Positions 8,006 to 17,214 are shown, counted from the stretch's first letter. The stretch: 64,000 nucleotides of DNA from CAJBIL01 sp044359525 (GCA_044359525.1 JBIKLY010000001.1:29868-93867), one strand, 5' to 3'. Notes: generated by a model from the letters alone, not told the origin. Numbers and translations: made by a program.

Positions 8006-9400
8006 ATGATTATGCATAAGCAATTTAAACCTCGGCACGTCTATCTGCTGGCAGCGTTAAGCGCCGCTTACCCTGTCGTGTCATATGGTGCCGCAGCAGG
8101 GCGCGTTGACTTTTCTGTTGGCAATGTCGTTGCCAATGGCGCTGACGGGACTCGGCGTGTCCTGACCAAGGGCGCAGATATTTTTTCCGGAGACACGGTG
8201 CTGACCAACGATGGGCAGACACAGTTCCGGTTTTCCGATGGCTCGGTTGTTTCGCTGCAACCGGGTTCTGAATACCGCATCGTCGATTACCGGTTCAATG
8301 GCGCTGCAGACGGCACGGAGAAAGGTTTTTTCAGCTTGCTCAAAGGCGGTTTGCGAACGATCACCGGCTTGGTAGGGAGATCTTCTCGCGATAACTACCG
8401 CGTGACAACAAATGTTGCCACGATAGGTATTCGTGGAACCGAGTATTCGGTAACTTACGGTAACAGTATTAATGTTAATGTCGGCGAAGGCGAGGTTGAG
8501 GTCTGTAATTCAGCGGGTTGCGTGATCCTGCAGCCGGGTGACGAAGGCTACGTGAAGGATGAAGACTGGTCTCCAAAGCTTGTCCAGAACGGCGATGAAA
8601 AGGTGGGCAAGGAGGATCTATTCCAGAACTTTGATTCACCGATCGAACAGCGAACAGACAGTGGCGCTTCGTCCGCATTAGAGATTGACGGTGCTCAGAC
8701 GCTTGTCGGTACTCAGACCTACGCGACTGCCTGGTCGACCAACAATTACTACTCCCCCGAAACTGGTGTCGGATTGGGAAGCGGGACGATTGCTTCTAAC
8801 GGGACGCTCACTGATTTTGAAACGGGTTCTGGCACCACTGGAGCCTATATTGCCGGGGGGAACTCCGTCGAGAGCTTCGGTAACGATGGTGTTGTTGCCT
8901 GGGGGCGCTGGATTGATAACGGCAGTGGGTTCACCGGTTATCTGAGCGGTGGGGAAGGTGCCGTTGTGCACTACGCCACAGGTATTCCGACTGCCGACAG
9001 CCAGCCGGCATTGGCTGCGATGTATGGCACCTCAGCGACATTCTCTTTGTTGGGCGGTGGCGTGACGGGGTCTTCCAGTGGTGCGGGCAGTGTGACGAGC
9101 GGTTCGATGAACGTTAATTTCACCGTTCCAGAAGTCGCCACGCTTGCAATCGGTATGACGCTTGGGAGTAGTAGTTACAGCTTGACGGCCAGTAATTTGG
9201 GTATTTCGGGTTTTGGTAGTGCGCCGGTTTTTTCTGGAAGCGGCTCGGCGACGGGCAGCGGGTGTAGTTCAGGCTGCTCTGCCAGCCTCAATGGGGCTTT
9301 CTTTGGCGCCGGGGCTGCACGTGCCGGCGTCGCATTCGAGTTTTATGACGGCCAATCAATCGCTGGTGCTGCTGCATTCAAAAACAACGCAACCCCCTGA
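8006..9400 (+). CDS. FecR domain fused to TbpB-like beta-barrel (candidate Slam cargo)
   Basis: A 464-residue exported protein with a signal peptide (about 1-28, no lipobox Cys), a FecR domain at about 33-190 (SLQPGS, FSLLKGGLRTITGLVG, VATIGIRGTEY, CNSAGC), and a linker. The Gly/Ser-rich C-terminal half (about 245-460) looks like the TbpB-type eight-stranded barrel: GVVAWGRW, AVVHYATGIPT, and the terminal SLNGAFFGAGAARAG (from about 427) followed by AAAFK. Such barrels are the part recognised by Slam proteins. The upstream gap is eight bases and the downstream gap five. It could bind a ligand such as haem or metal, or act as an adhesin; the ligand is unknown. Confidence 0.75.
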   Translation: MIMHKQFKPRHVYLLAALSAAYPVVSYGAAAGRVDFSVGNVVANGADGTRRVLTKGADIFSGDTVLTNDGQTQFRFSDGSVVSLQPGSEYRIVDYRFNGAADGTEKGFFSLLKGGLRTITGLVGRSSRDNYRVTTNVATIGIRGTEYSVTYGNSINVNVGEGEVEVCNSAGCVILQPGDEGYVKDEDWSPKLVQNGDEKVGKEDLFQNFDSPIEQRTDSGASSALEIDGAQTLVGTQTYATAWSTNNYYSPETGVGLGSGTIASNGTLTDFETGSGTTGAYIAGGNSVESFGNDGVVAWGRWIDNGSGFTGYLSGGEGAVVHYATGIPTADSQPALAAMYGTSATFSLLGGGVTGSSSGAGSVTSGSMNVNFTVPEVATLAIGMTLGSSSYSLTASNLGISGFGSAPVFSGSGSATGSGCSSGCSASLNGAFFGAGAARAGVAFEFYDGQSIAGAAAFKNNATP

Positions 9401-9405
9401 TTTTA

Positions 9406-10764
9406 ATGATACCGTTTCGCTCGTCGGTTGCCGGCATTGCTTGGCCTGCAATCGAGTCGGCACCGGGCGCGGCGCTGCTCTCACTGCTCTTTCAGTTGGA
9501 GTACAGCCAGTGGCTTTCACAAGCCGACTTAGCTGAAAAGCAATTTCAGCAACTCGGTGTCCTTGCCGAATACCTGTGGCAGACCTCGGCCTTTTATCGT
9601 GAGCGCCTGTCCATGGCTGGCTGGTCCCCCGGGCAGCCGCTGAATGAGCCGATTTGGCGTTCACTGCCAATTCTAAAACGTGCGACCGTACAGTCCTGTC
9701 GCGACCAACTGATTGTCGAGAGTGCGCCGACAGCACATGGTCGCGCGACTGGATATTCGACAACCGGCTCGCTTGGTATGCCGGTGCAAGTGCTGGGTAA
9801 CGAATTGACGCATCTTTTTACCAGTACGCTGATTGTCCGGAATCATCTCTGGCATCGGCGTGATCTGTCGGGTAAGTTCGCGGCAATCCGCAGTAAAGTC
9901 AAAAGTGGTTCGTGTCCTGATTGGGGGCGAATTGAATCGGCGGCATTTGTTACCGGGCCGGCTGCCGTGCTTGATATTTCGGTGGGTGTTGACCAACAGC
10001 TGGACTGGCTCTGTGCGGAATCTCCCGATTATTTGTTGACCCATCCGAGCAATCTGCGCAGCCTGCTGCATCGCGCGCGCGAGAGGGACCTCAGTATTCC
10101 TTCGTTGAGGGAGTTATCCACTTTTGGGGAGATGCTTCCTCTCGATCTGAGGGCGCTTGCGTGGGAAGCCTGGACGGTGCCCGTAACCGATATTTATTCG
10201 TCTGAAGAGTTTGGCAACATTGCATTGCAATGCCCCGTACATCCTGAGAATTACCATATTCAGTCAGAGAACCTGCTGGTTGAAATTGTTGGCGATGATG
10301 GCACGCCATGCCCGCCGGGGGCCGTTGGCCGGGTACTGGTGAGTAGCTTGCACAATTTTACGATGCCGCTATTGCGCTACGAAATCGGTGACTACGCGGT
10401 AGTTGGTGCGCTTTGTGAGTGCGGACGGGGTTTGCCCGTGATCCGGCGTATTGTCGGGCGGCAACGAAACATGCTTCGCCTGCCGGATGGCCGAGGCCAC
10501 TGGCCGTCTTTCCCCTACGAGGATTTGAAACCAATTGCCGACTTTCGCCAGATTCAGATTGTTCAGCACCGGCCAGATGAACTTGAAGTCCAACTGGCCG
10601 GTGTGCCGCCGATGACGCCTGAGACAGAAGTCTTGTTCTCTGACAAGCTTCGCCGGCTGCTCCACGGGCAGTTTTTCATTCGCTATGTTTATCCAGCGAC
10701 CATCCCGTCTTCTGCCGGTGGGAAATTCGAGGATTTCGTGTCCCTGATTCCTGATTCAAACTAA
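9406..10764 (+). CDS. PaaK/CapK-like AMP-forming ligase
   Basis: A 452-residue protein of the phenylacetate-CoA ligase-like branch of the ANL superfamily. It has the adenylate-binding loop YSTTGSLGMP at about 117-126, the YSSEEFGNIALQCP core motif near 263, and the late motif RIVGRQRNMLRLPDGR. The family activates carboxylates as acyl-AMP; CapK-type members occur in capsule and surface-modification clusters. It starts five bases after the FecR-barrel gene and is probably cotranscribed with it. The substrate cannot be inferred. It overlaps the convergent gene at 10761 by four bases. Confidence 0.8.
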   Translation: MIPFRSSVAGIAWPAIESAPGAALLSLLFQLEYSQWLSQADLAEKQFQQLGVLAEYLWQTSAFYRERLSMAGWSPGQPLNEPIWRSLPILKRATVQSCRDQLIVESAPTAHGRATGYSTTGSLGMPVQVLGNELTHLFTSTLIVRNHLWHRRDLSGKFAAIRSKVKSGSCPDWGRIESAAFVTGPAAVLDISVGVDQQLDWLCAESPDYLLTHPSNLRSLLHRARERDLSIPSLRELSTFGEMLPLDLRALAWEAWTVPVTDIYSSEEFGNIALQCPVHPENYHIQSENLLVEIVGDDGTPCPPGAVGRVLVSSLHNFTMPLLRYEIGDYAVVGALCECGRGLPVIRRIVGRQRNMLRLPDGRGHWPSFPYEDLKPIADFRQIQIVQHRPDELEVQLAGVPPMTPETEVLFSDKLRRLLHGQFFIRYVYPATIPSSAGGKFEDFVSLIPDSN

Positions 10765-11786
10765 GGCTGCTGACGTTCTTTTTCAAGCAGATAGTGGATT
10801 GTCAGGTTGTCGAATAGCGCCGAGCCGGTCGAAATGAAAACGATGCGACCTTGTGCGGTGGTCAGCCTGTTTTTTTGTCGAAGTAGACTCACCAAGTCGG
10901 GCAAAGTCGCACCTTGTAATAAATTCTGGGTATGCCAGCGTTTCAGGTCGCCGATCAGTGCGCTGTCTTCAAGGTCGGCGATTAGCGTGGCCTGAGTTGT
11001 CCAGGCAGGATGCAATTCGCTTTGCTCGTCAGAATCGGCACCAAGGCTGATGATAAGTCTTGCTGCCGTCGCTGCCGGGCGCAAGAAAGGCGTCTGGCTA
11101 TCAGTGGCCAGAATGGCGACCGCACTATCGTCAAGGGCAGAAGGCGAGGCGAGGTGCTCGCCTTGTAGCTGCGGGAATAACTGTTTCAGCGAAGAAAGCG
11201 TTTGCTTCGCCTTTTCTGCGACAGGATCAATAATACGCAGGTGATCAATCCGCGCATCGCTGAGCAAATAAAATGCGGCGTACCAGGCGACAGCGCCGGC
11301 GCCGAAAAGCGTAGCGCTGCGGCCGCCGTTCAACAGCCGATGAGCGATTGCTGCACACGCCCCGGTTCGCGCGGACGACAATGCGAAAGCGGCAAACTCG
11401 CTGTGGACGAAGTTCTCCTGTGGGTCGAGATACAGCGCCCGGCCGACTGTCATGCGATTAAGAACAACTTTGCGGCTGAAATTTGAACCGACGATTTTTA
11501 CGGTTTTTGTGATTCGGTCGCCGCCACGAACTACGCAAGGCATCACCCGGAAATCGCCCTTGCCTGAGATCTTTACGTCGTATTTGTCTGTACTATCGGC
11601 AAAAAGTTGTTTGGGCGGCAAGGCAATTGCCAGTTCGCCATCGGCGATTCGCTGGAGGTCGTGTTGCAATGCGTTAAGGTAGGCAACGGGCGTGGTCGTA
11701 AGCTGCCGATGGCAAAATGCATCATCGAACCACGAGCAAGGCTCGGGAGCGAGGCCGAATGGTAGATACGGGTGATCGGTCGTCAT
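10761..11786 (-). CDS. Ornithine cyclodeaminase / mu-crystallin family protein
   Basis: A 341-residue NAD(P)-dependent enzyme-like protein. Family marks are KTVKIVGSN at about 95-102, the segment RTGACAAIAHRLL near 140-152, and the Rossmann turn FGAGAVA at 161-167. The family includes ornithine cyclodeaminase, alanine dehydrogenase, ketimine reductase and SbnB-type synthases, so the reaction is open. The usual TG of the substrate loop is altered (LDPQENFVHSEF), a sign of divergent specificity. It is convergent with the PaaK-like gene and divergent from the GT41 gene. Confidence 0.75.
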   Translation of the reverse strand: MTTDHPYLPFGLAPEPCSWFDDAFCHRQLTTTPVAYLNALQHDLQRIADGELAIALPPKQLFADSTDKYDVKISGKGDFRVMPCVVRGGDRITKTVKIVGSNFSRKVVLNRMTVGRALYLDPQENFVHSEFAAFALSSARTGACAAIAHRLLNGGRSATLFGAGAVAWYAAFYLLSDARIDHLRIIDPVAEKAKQTLSSLKQLFPQLQGEHLASPSALDDSAVAILATDSQTPFLRPAATAARLIISLGADSDEQSELHPAWTTQATLIADLEDSALIGDLKRWHTQNLLQGATLPDLVSLLRQKNRLTTAQGRIVFISTGSALFDNLTIHYLLEKERQQP

Positions 11787-11892
11787 GGATGCTTTATGTT
11801 GAGACTATCGCCAAAATTGAGTCTGGCGCATCATTCTCGCAGGTGGGGCGAGGCCTTGCAATGCGCCGGGTTTGATGAGGCCAGGGAAGACA

Positions 11893-14010
11893 ATGAGAAA
11901 TATCAGCGCCACGTCGCCAGATGCGGAAGTCTGGCAAAGTCAGGTTCAGCGCTGCTGCGCGAATGGGGATCTGCCTGGTGCGCTGTGTGTGGCGCTGGGT
12001 GCAGTGGCTGCCGATGCGGATGATCTGACTGCATTGCATACGCTCGCCGTGCTTTATCTTGCGGCGGGCCGGGCGACGGATGCGGTTCGCGCGTTTCAGC
12101 TTTTGCTTCAGCAAGATGTGCATGCCGACCGCTACTTTGATTTAGGTGTGGCGCTTGAGGCCGCTGGCGATTTGCTCGCTGCCCGCGCGGTTTATCAGCA
12201 AGCGCTTGAGCTTGAGCCGGCGCATTTCAAGGCGCGACTGAATTTGTGTGCGCTCTTGCTGATGCTGCGTTTTCCCGACTGTGCGCTGCGCGAGGCAGAG
12301 TTGCTGGTTGAGTACCATTCTCTGATACCGGAGGCGTGGTGCTCGCTGGGCCATGCCCGATTTGCAAATATCAAACCCGTTGCTGCCGATGTCGCTTTTG
12401 CCCGCGCGCAAAGCCTTGATGCCGGTAATCTGCCTGCCGCATTCGGGCGGGTTGTTTCGCAGGTCATGTGTGGTGAATTAAAAAGCGCTATGAACTTGCT
12501 GGCCGAGCTAAAGGCGCGCCAGCTGCCACATGCCGTGCTGTCGGCGATACCTCAGTCGCGAGAAACGCTGGCGCTTACGCAGGATGATTGCGAAGACATT
12601 TTTCTGACGGCACTGTTTGAGCGTTATCGACGCGGTGAATGGGAGTGCCGGGCGTTGCTGGCGCGCGGTTTGGGGCAGTTGGCGAATGCCGTCAGTGATA
12701 ATCCAGCGCGTTCAGTCCAATCGGCGCAGGCGTTTCATGCTCTGGCGATCGGGATTGATTATGCCGACTATCGGATTCTGGCGCGTCGGCTGGCTGCGCA
12801 GGGTGCCAAGGCAGTTCAGTCGATTGTGCGACGCACGCCAGCGCCCAGCGCCAATACGCCGGGGCGGCGCCTGAATCTCGGCTTCATTTCACCGGCTTTT
12901 CGTGACCATCCCTCTGCCTACATGGTACGCAGCATGTTTGGATGCCACGACCGCTCGCGCTTTTCAATAACGGGGTACTGCCTTGGTGCGGATGATGGTA
13001 GCGAGGTGCGGCAGGAAATTATTGACGGGTGCGACAGGTTTGTTTCGCTCGCTACGCTAAACGATCACGAGGCCGCGCAACGTATTCACGATGACGGCAT
13101 TGACCTTCTGGTTCAGTTTGAGGGATTCCTTGATGGCACGCGCAATGGCATTCTGATGCGACATCCGGCCCCCATTCAGGTGGCGCACATTGGTGTGGTC
13201 GGCACGCTGGCGGCAACGTATGTCGACTATCGTTTCTGTGATGCAATCACCGGTCAGTTTGATATTTCCGGTGTGTCTTCAGGCGCAGAATCTGTTGAGA
13301 AATGTGTTCGTCTCAGCGAGATGTACCTGCCGTATGGTGCCCCGATTGCCCCGTGGTCGATCCCGGTGGCGCGGCGCGACTTTGGCCTGCCTGAAAACGC
13401 TTTCGTGTTTTGCTCTTTCAACAATGACTTCAAGATCAGTGAAGAAGTTTTCCTGTCGTGGCTCGAAATCCTCAAGGCAACGCCCGGCTCGGTCCTGTGG
13501 TTGCGTGCTACCAATGAGGGCTTATGGAATCGCTGTCTGTCCACTGCTGCGAATCATCGGGTCGCGCTGGAGCGAATCATCCGGGCGCAGGATTATGCAA
13601 ACAATCGACACCTTGCCCGCTTGCGCCTCGCGGATTTGTTTCTCGATACTTTTGACTGCAACGCCCACACAACGGCGCTCGATGCCCTCTGGATGGGCTT
13701 GCCGGTCGTTACGAGGAAAGGGCAGGCACCGGCTTCTTCCCTGTGTGCCAGTGCATTGCAGGCGCTGGGCATGAACGAACTGGTCACGCTGACCACAGAC
13801 GCATACATCGCGGCTGCAACAGCTTTGGGTAGTGAGCCGGCAAGGTGTCAGGCGGTCACCCGAAAACTGATGACTGCGCGATCAGAATCGTCGCTATTCA
13901 ATATCTCGAACAAGGTAAAGCTCTATGAGAGTGCCTACGAAACCATGTGGGCGCGGCACTTGGCCGGCTTGCCGCCAGCCGACTTTGACGTGCTGCCACT
14001 GGGGGCGTAA
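11893..14010 (+). CDS. TPR-containing GT41 (SPINDLY/OGT-type) glycosyltransferase
   Basis: A 705-residue cytoplasmic protein with TPR-like helices in the first roughly 200 residues. The GT41 catalytic region (about 320-690) shows LNLGFISPAFRDHP, HPAPIQVAHIGVVGT, DYRFCDAI, MYLPYG, FCSFNNDFKISEEVF, LFLDTFDCNAHTT and GLPVVTRKG, matching the OGT/SPY pattern. Relatives add GlcNAc, fucose or hexose to Ser/Thr or Asn of proteins. The start ATG at 11893 is chosen because AGGGAAGA (11883-11890) precedes it; an upstream in-frame ATG at 11872 lacks a site. Lying beside a Slam-like export unit, it could modify an exported protein before secretion, but that is inference. Confidence 0.85.
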   Translation: MRNISATSPDAEVWQSQVQRCCANGDLPGALCVALGAVAADADDLTALHTLAVLYLAAGRATDAVRAFQLLLQQDVHADRYFDLGVALEAAGDLLAARAVYQQALELEPAHFKARLNLCALLLMLRFPDCALREAELLVEYHSLIPEAWCSLGHARFANIKPVAADVAFARAQSLDAGNLPAAFGRVVSQVMCGELKSAMNLLAELKARQLPHAVLSAIPQSRETLALTQDDCEDIFLTALFERYRRGEWECRALLARGLGQLANAVSDNPARSVQSAQAFHALAIGIDYADYRILARRLAAQGAKAVQSIVRRTPAPSANTPGRRLNLGFISPAFRDHPSAYMVRSMFGCHDRSRFSITGYCLGADDGSEVRQEIIDGCDRFVSLATLNDHEAAQRIHDDGIDLLVQFEGFLDGTRNGILMRHPAPIQVAHIGVVGTLAATYVDYRFCDAITGQFDISGVSSGAESVEKCVRLSEMYLPYGAPIAPWSIPVARRDFGLPENAFVFCSFNNDFKISEEVFLSWLEILKATPGSVLWLRATNEGLWNRCLSTAANHRVALERIIRAQDYANNRHLARLRLADLFLDTFDCNAHTTALDALWMGLPVVTRKGQAPASSLCASALQALGMNELVTLTTDAYIAAATALGSEPARCQAVTRKLMTARSESSLFNISNKVKLYESAYETMWARHLAGLPPADFDVLPLGA

Positions 14011-14027
14011 ATCAGAAGGGCAGACCA

Positions 14028-14516
14028 CTAACGGTGTTGATAAACGACGAAGGCGAATGCCAGTCCCGACTCGGTGCTCTGTTGCGTGCGTGCGATCTCT
14101 TGCCATTCTGAAGTGGAAACCTCGGGGAAAAAGACGTCGCCTTCATACCCCTTTGCTACTTCCGTCAAATACAGGCGTTGTGCCAGCGGTAGCGCCTGCT
14201 TGTAGAGTTCGGCGCCCCCAATGACAAAGGTTTCGTCGTCTTCACCTGCGGCAGCTATGGCTTCGTCCAGCGAATGAGTGAGCAAGGCGCCATCGGCGAC
14301 ATAGTGGCTGTCGCGTGTGACAACAATATTTCGCCGACCGGGCAACGGCCGGAATTTTGCCGGCAACGATTCCCATGTTTTGCGACCCATGATTACCGTC
14401 TTGCCGCGCGTGGTTTCGCGGAAATAACGCATGTCTTCGGGCAAGTGCCAGAGCAGTTGGTTGTCTTTACCGATCGCGCGGTTTTGCGCTACGGCGGCGA
14501 TCAGTGAAATCGTCAT
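14028..14516 (-). CDS. folA: Dihydrofolate reductase
   Basis: Reduces dihydrofolate to tetrahydrofolate with NADPH. The 162-residue product (E. coli has 159) begins ISLIAAVAQNRAIGKDNQLLWHLPEDM, includes MGRKTWESLP and ends with the usual VVYQHR. The start ATG (14514-14516) overlaps the pgi stop as ATGA, so translation is probably coupled. It is third in a thyA-pgi-folA run, and ThyA produces the dihydrofolate that this enzyme recycles. Confidence 0.96.
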   Translation of the reverse strand: MTISLIAAVAQNRAIGKDNQLLWHLPEDMRYFRETTRGKTVIMGRKTWESLPAKFRPLPGRRNIVVTRDSHYVADGALLTHSLDEAIAAAGEDDETFVIGGAELYKQALPLAQRLYLTEVAKGYEGDVFFPEVSTSEWQEIARTQQSTESGLAFAFVVYQHR

Positions 14517-16114
14517 AGGTGCTTGTTGCGCAGTGTTCGGCAATGGGCAATCAGCCCGGCGGTCGACGCGTCGCAGCCGTCTGGCAATGCGCTTCCTTCA
14601 ACGGCAGGCAGCAGGCGCAGAGCGAGTTTCTTTCCGAGCTCAACGCCCCACTGGTCGAATGGATTGATGCCCCAGACCATTCCCTGAACAAAGGTTTTGT
14701 GCTCATAGGCGGCGATCAGCAGGCCAAGGTGATACGGGTCGAGTCGTGGCATGACAAAGGTTGACGACGGCTGGTTGCCGAGGCAGCGTTTGAGTGGCGA
14801 CACTTCGTCCGGATTGCCGAAGGCCAGTGCTTCGGCCTGGGCAAAGCAGTTGGCGAGCAAGCGCTCGTGATGCCCCGGCAGCGGGTAGTCGCTCTCGGCA
14901 AACGCATGAAAGTCGCTCGGGATCAGCCGGCCGCCCTGGTGCAGGAGCTGAAAGTAGGCGTGCTGGGTGTTGCTGCCGGCGTCGCCCCAGATGATTGGTG
15001 CGGTGGCATAGGCGATTGCTTGGCCGTCCTGGCTAACGTTCTTGCCATTGCTTTCCATTTCCAGCTGTTGCAGATATTGCGGCAGGAAATGCAGCGACTG
15101 ACTGTAGGGCGAGATCGAGAGATTGCCGGCGCCGAGAAAGTTGATATTCCAGATGCCGATCAGGGCCATCAGCATCGGCAGGTTCTTTTCGGGTGGCGCC
15201 GTGCGGAAGTGTTGGTCGAGGTCGTGCGCGCCTTTGAGCAGCTGTTCAAAGTTATCCATACCAATGGCCAGCGCAAGCGGCAGGCCAACAGCAGACCATA
15301 GCGAAAAGCGGCCGCCAACCCAGTCCCAGAATTCAAAAATGTGGTCAGGATGAATGCCGAACTGCAGGGCAGCCGCCGGGTTGGCGGTAACAGCAACGAT
15401 CTGGCGCGCCATCGCCATGTCACCGGCCTCGCCGGCGTGCGTCAGCAGCCAGTCACGGGCAGTGCGCGCGTTGGTCAGCGTCTCGATGGTGATGAAGGTT
15501 TTGCTGGCGACCACAAACATCGTCGTGCGCGGGTCGAGCACTTCGAGCACCGGGGCGATATCTGCGCCGTCGAGGTTGGAGACGTAATGTACGGTGAGTG
15601 CCGGGTGGCTGAAAGCGCTGAGCGCTGTTGTTGCCATGCGCGGACCGAGGTCTGAACCGCCGATGCCGAGATTGACCACGGTGCGGATCGGTTCTCCGGT
15701 GTAGCCTCGCCAGTGTCCGGCGCGGACCTCCTCGCAGAAGAAACGCATTTTTTCGCGCATCGCGCGTACGCCCGGCATGACATTTTTGCCATTGATCAGT
15801 ACCGGTGTGTTGTCCGGCTGTCGCAAGGCTGAATGCAGTGCTGCACGTCCTTCGCTGGCATTGATCGGCTCGCCCGAAAACATGCGGTCGATACAGTCGG
15901 TCAGGTCGGCCGCCTCGGCGAGATTCGAGAGCAGGCGGATGGTTTCCCGATTTACTCGCTGCTTCGAGAAGTCAAACAGCAGGTCGCCGATTTGCATTGA
16001 CAGGCCGGCGACGCGCTGCGGGTCGGCTGAAAACAGCTCGCGCAGGTGTCGCGGCTTGACCTGTGCAGCGTGAGCAACGAGCGCTTGCCAGGCGGGCGTG
16101 GTGTTGATGCTCAT
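14513..16114 (-). CDS. pgi: Glucose-6-phosphate isomerase
   Basis: Interconverts glucose-6-phosphate and fructose-6-phosphate in the cytoplasm. The 533-residue product is in the range of bacterial PGI. Signatures are VNLGIGGSDLGP (phosphosugar binding), VVASKTFITIETLTNA, ESNGKNVSQDG, and the C-terminal FDQWGVELGKKLA. The start lies four bases after the thyA stop and the stop overlaps folA, so it sits inside what would otherwise be the common thyA-folA pair. Confidence 0.97.
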   Translation of the reverse strand: MSINTTPAWQALVAHAAQVKPRHLRELFSADPQRVAGLSMQIGDLLFDFSKQRVNRETIRLLSNLAEAADLTDCIDRMFSGEPINASEGRAALHSALRQPDNTPVLINGKNVMPGVRAMREKMRFFCEEVRAGHWRGYTGEPIRTVVNLGIGGSDLGPRMATTALSAFSHPALTVHYVSNLDGADIAPVLEVLDPRTTMFVVASKTFITIETLTNARTARDWLLTHAGEAGDMAMARQIVAVTANPAAALQFGIHPDHIFEFWDWVGGRFSLWSAVGLPLALAIGMDNFEQLLKGAHDLDQHFRTAPPEKNLPMLMALIGIWNINFLGAGNLSISPYSQSLHFLPQYLQQLEMESNGKNVSQDGQAIAYATAPIIWGDAGSNTQHAYFQLLHQGGRLIPSDFHAFAESDYPLPGHHERLLANCFAQAEALAFGNPDEVSPLKRCLGNQPSSTFVMPRLDPYHLGLLIAAYEHKTFVQGMVWGINPFDQWGVELGKKLALRLLPAVEGSALPDGCDASTAGLIAHCRTLRNKHL

Positions 16115-16118
16115 GGCG

Positions 16119-16940
16119 TCAGACCGCGACCGGCGCGGCGATGTGCGGATGCGGGTCGTAGCCTTCGAGCGTGAAGTCTTCGAAGCGGAAGGCGAACAGA
16201 TCGCGCACTTCGGGGTTCAGCCGCATGCGTGGCAGTGCGCGCAGGTCACGCGTCAGTTGCAACTGCGCCTGCTCGAAATGGTTGCTGTATAGATGTGCGT
16301 CGCCCAGCGTATGCACGAAGTTGCCGGGCTGATAGTCGCAGACTTGCGCCAGCATCAGCGTCAGTAATGCGTAGGAGGCGATGTTGAACGGCACCCCCAG
16401 GAAAATGTCAGCGCTGCGCTGGTAGAGCTGGCAGGAAAGCTTTGGTCGCTGGTCGGCGGCGTCTGGCGCCGCCGGGGCGACGTACAGCTGGAAGAATGCG
16501 TGGCAGGGCGGCAGTGCCATTCGATCCACATCGCCTGGGTTCCATGCGGTGACCAGATGGCGGCGCGAGTCGGGGTTCTTTTTCAGACCAACAACGAGCT
16601 GGACGATCTGGTCGATCTCGCGTCCGTCAGCCGTTTTCCAGTGTCGCCATTGATGGCCGTAAACCGGCCCGAGATCACCGTTTTCATCAGCCCATTCATC
16701 CCAGATGCGAACGCCGTTTTCTTTCAGGTAACGAATGTTGGTATCGCCCTGCAGGAACCACAGCAGCTCGTGAATAATCGAGCGCAGATGCAGCTTCTTG
16801 GTGGTCAGCATCGGGAAGCCGGCACCGAGGTCAAAACGCATCTGCCAGCCGAATACCGAGCGTGTGCCGGTGCCGGTACGGTCTGCTTTTGGGGTGCCCT
16901 GTTCGAGGACATGGCGCATCAGGTCAAGGTACTGTTGCAT
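16119..16940 (-). CDS. thyA: Thymidylate synthase
   Basis: Methylates dUMP to dTMP using methylene-tetrahydrofolate. The 273-residue product has the nucleophile Cys146 in LPPCHAFFQ, the dUMP-binding QRSADIFLGVPFNIASY segment and the LGDAHLYSNH segment. It carries about nine extra residues (APAAPDAADQRP) between FFQLYV and KLSCQLYQRS, where E. coli ThyA has a short turn. Residues flanking the insertion are intact, so the enzyme should be active. First gene of the thyA-pgi-folA run. Confidence 0.97.
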   Translation of the reverse strand: MQQYLDLMRHVLEQGTPKADRTGTGTRSVFGWQMRFDLGAGFPMLTTKKLHLRSIIHELLWFLQGDTNIRYLKENGVRIWDEWADENGDLGPVYGHQWRHWKTADGREIDQIVQLVVGLKKNPDSRRHLVTAWNPGDVDRMALPPCHAFFQLYVAPAAPDAADQRPKLSCQLYQRSADIFLGVPFNIASYALLTLMLAQVCDYQPGNFVHTLGDAHLYSNHFEQAQLQLTRDLRALPRMRLNPEVRDLFAFRFEDFTLEGYDPHPHIAAPVAV

Positions 16941-17214
16941 GCTCTTTTTCTGTCAATTGATCGATTCAACCTCCGCGATTGTAATTGAATTTTCAGGAGG
17001 GGGAATGCGCGTATGCGTTACGGTTTTTGTCTGGCGCGAGTCGCCGATCAGCGTCTTCCGGCCGTCAATCCGCTTCAACGCCGATTGGCGGTAGCGTCAA
17101 GCTGACCAGCGGTGTCGCCCTGCGGCTTGTCGCTGAGCGACGAAGTTCTATACTGTCGTCATCCGTGGTGTTTCGAATCCGGCCGCGACTGTCGTGCAAT
17201 GGTGTTTGGATATT

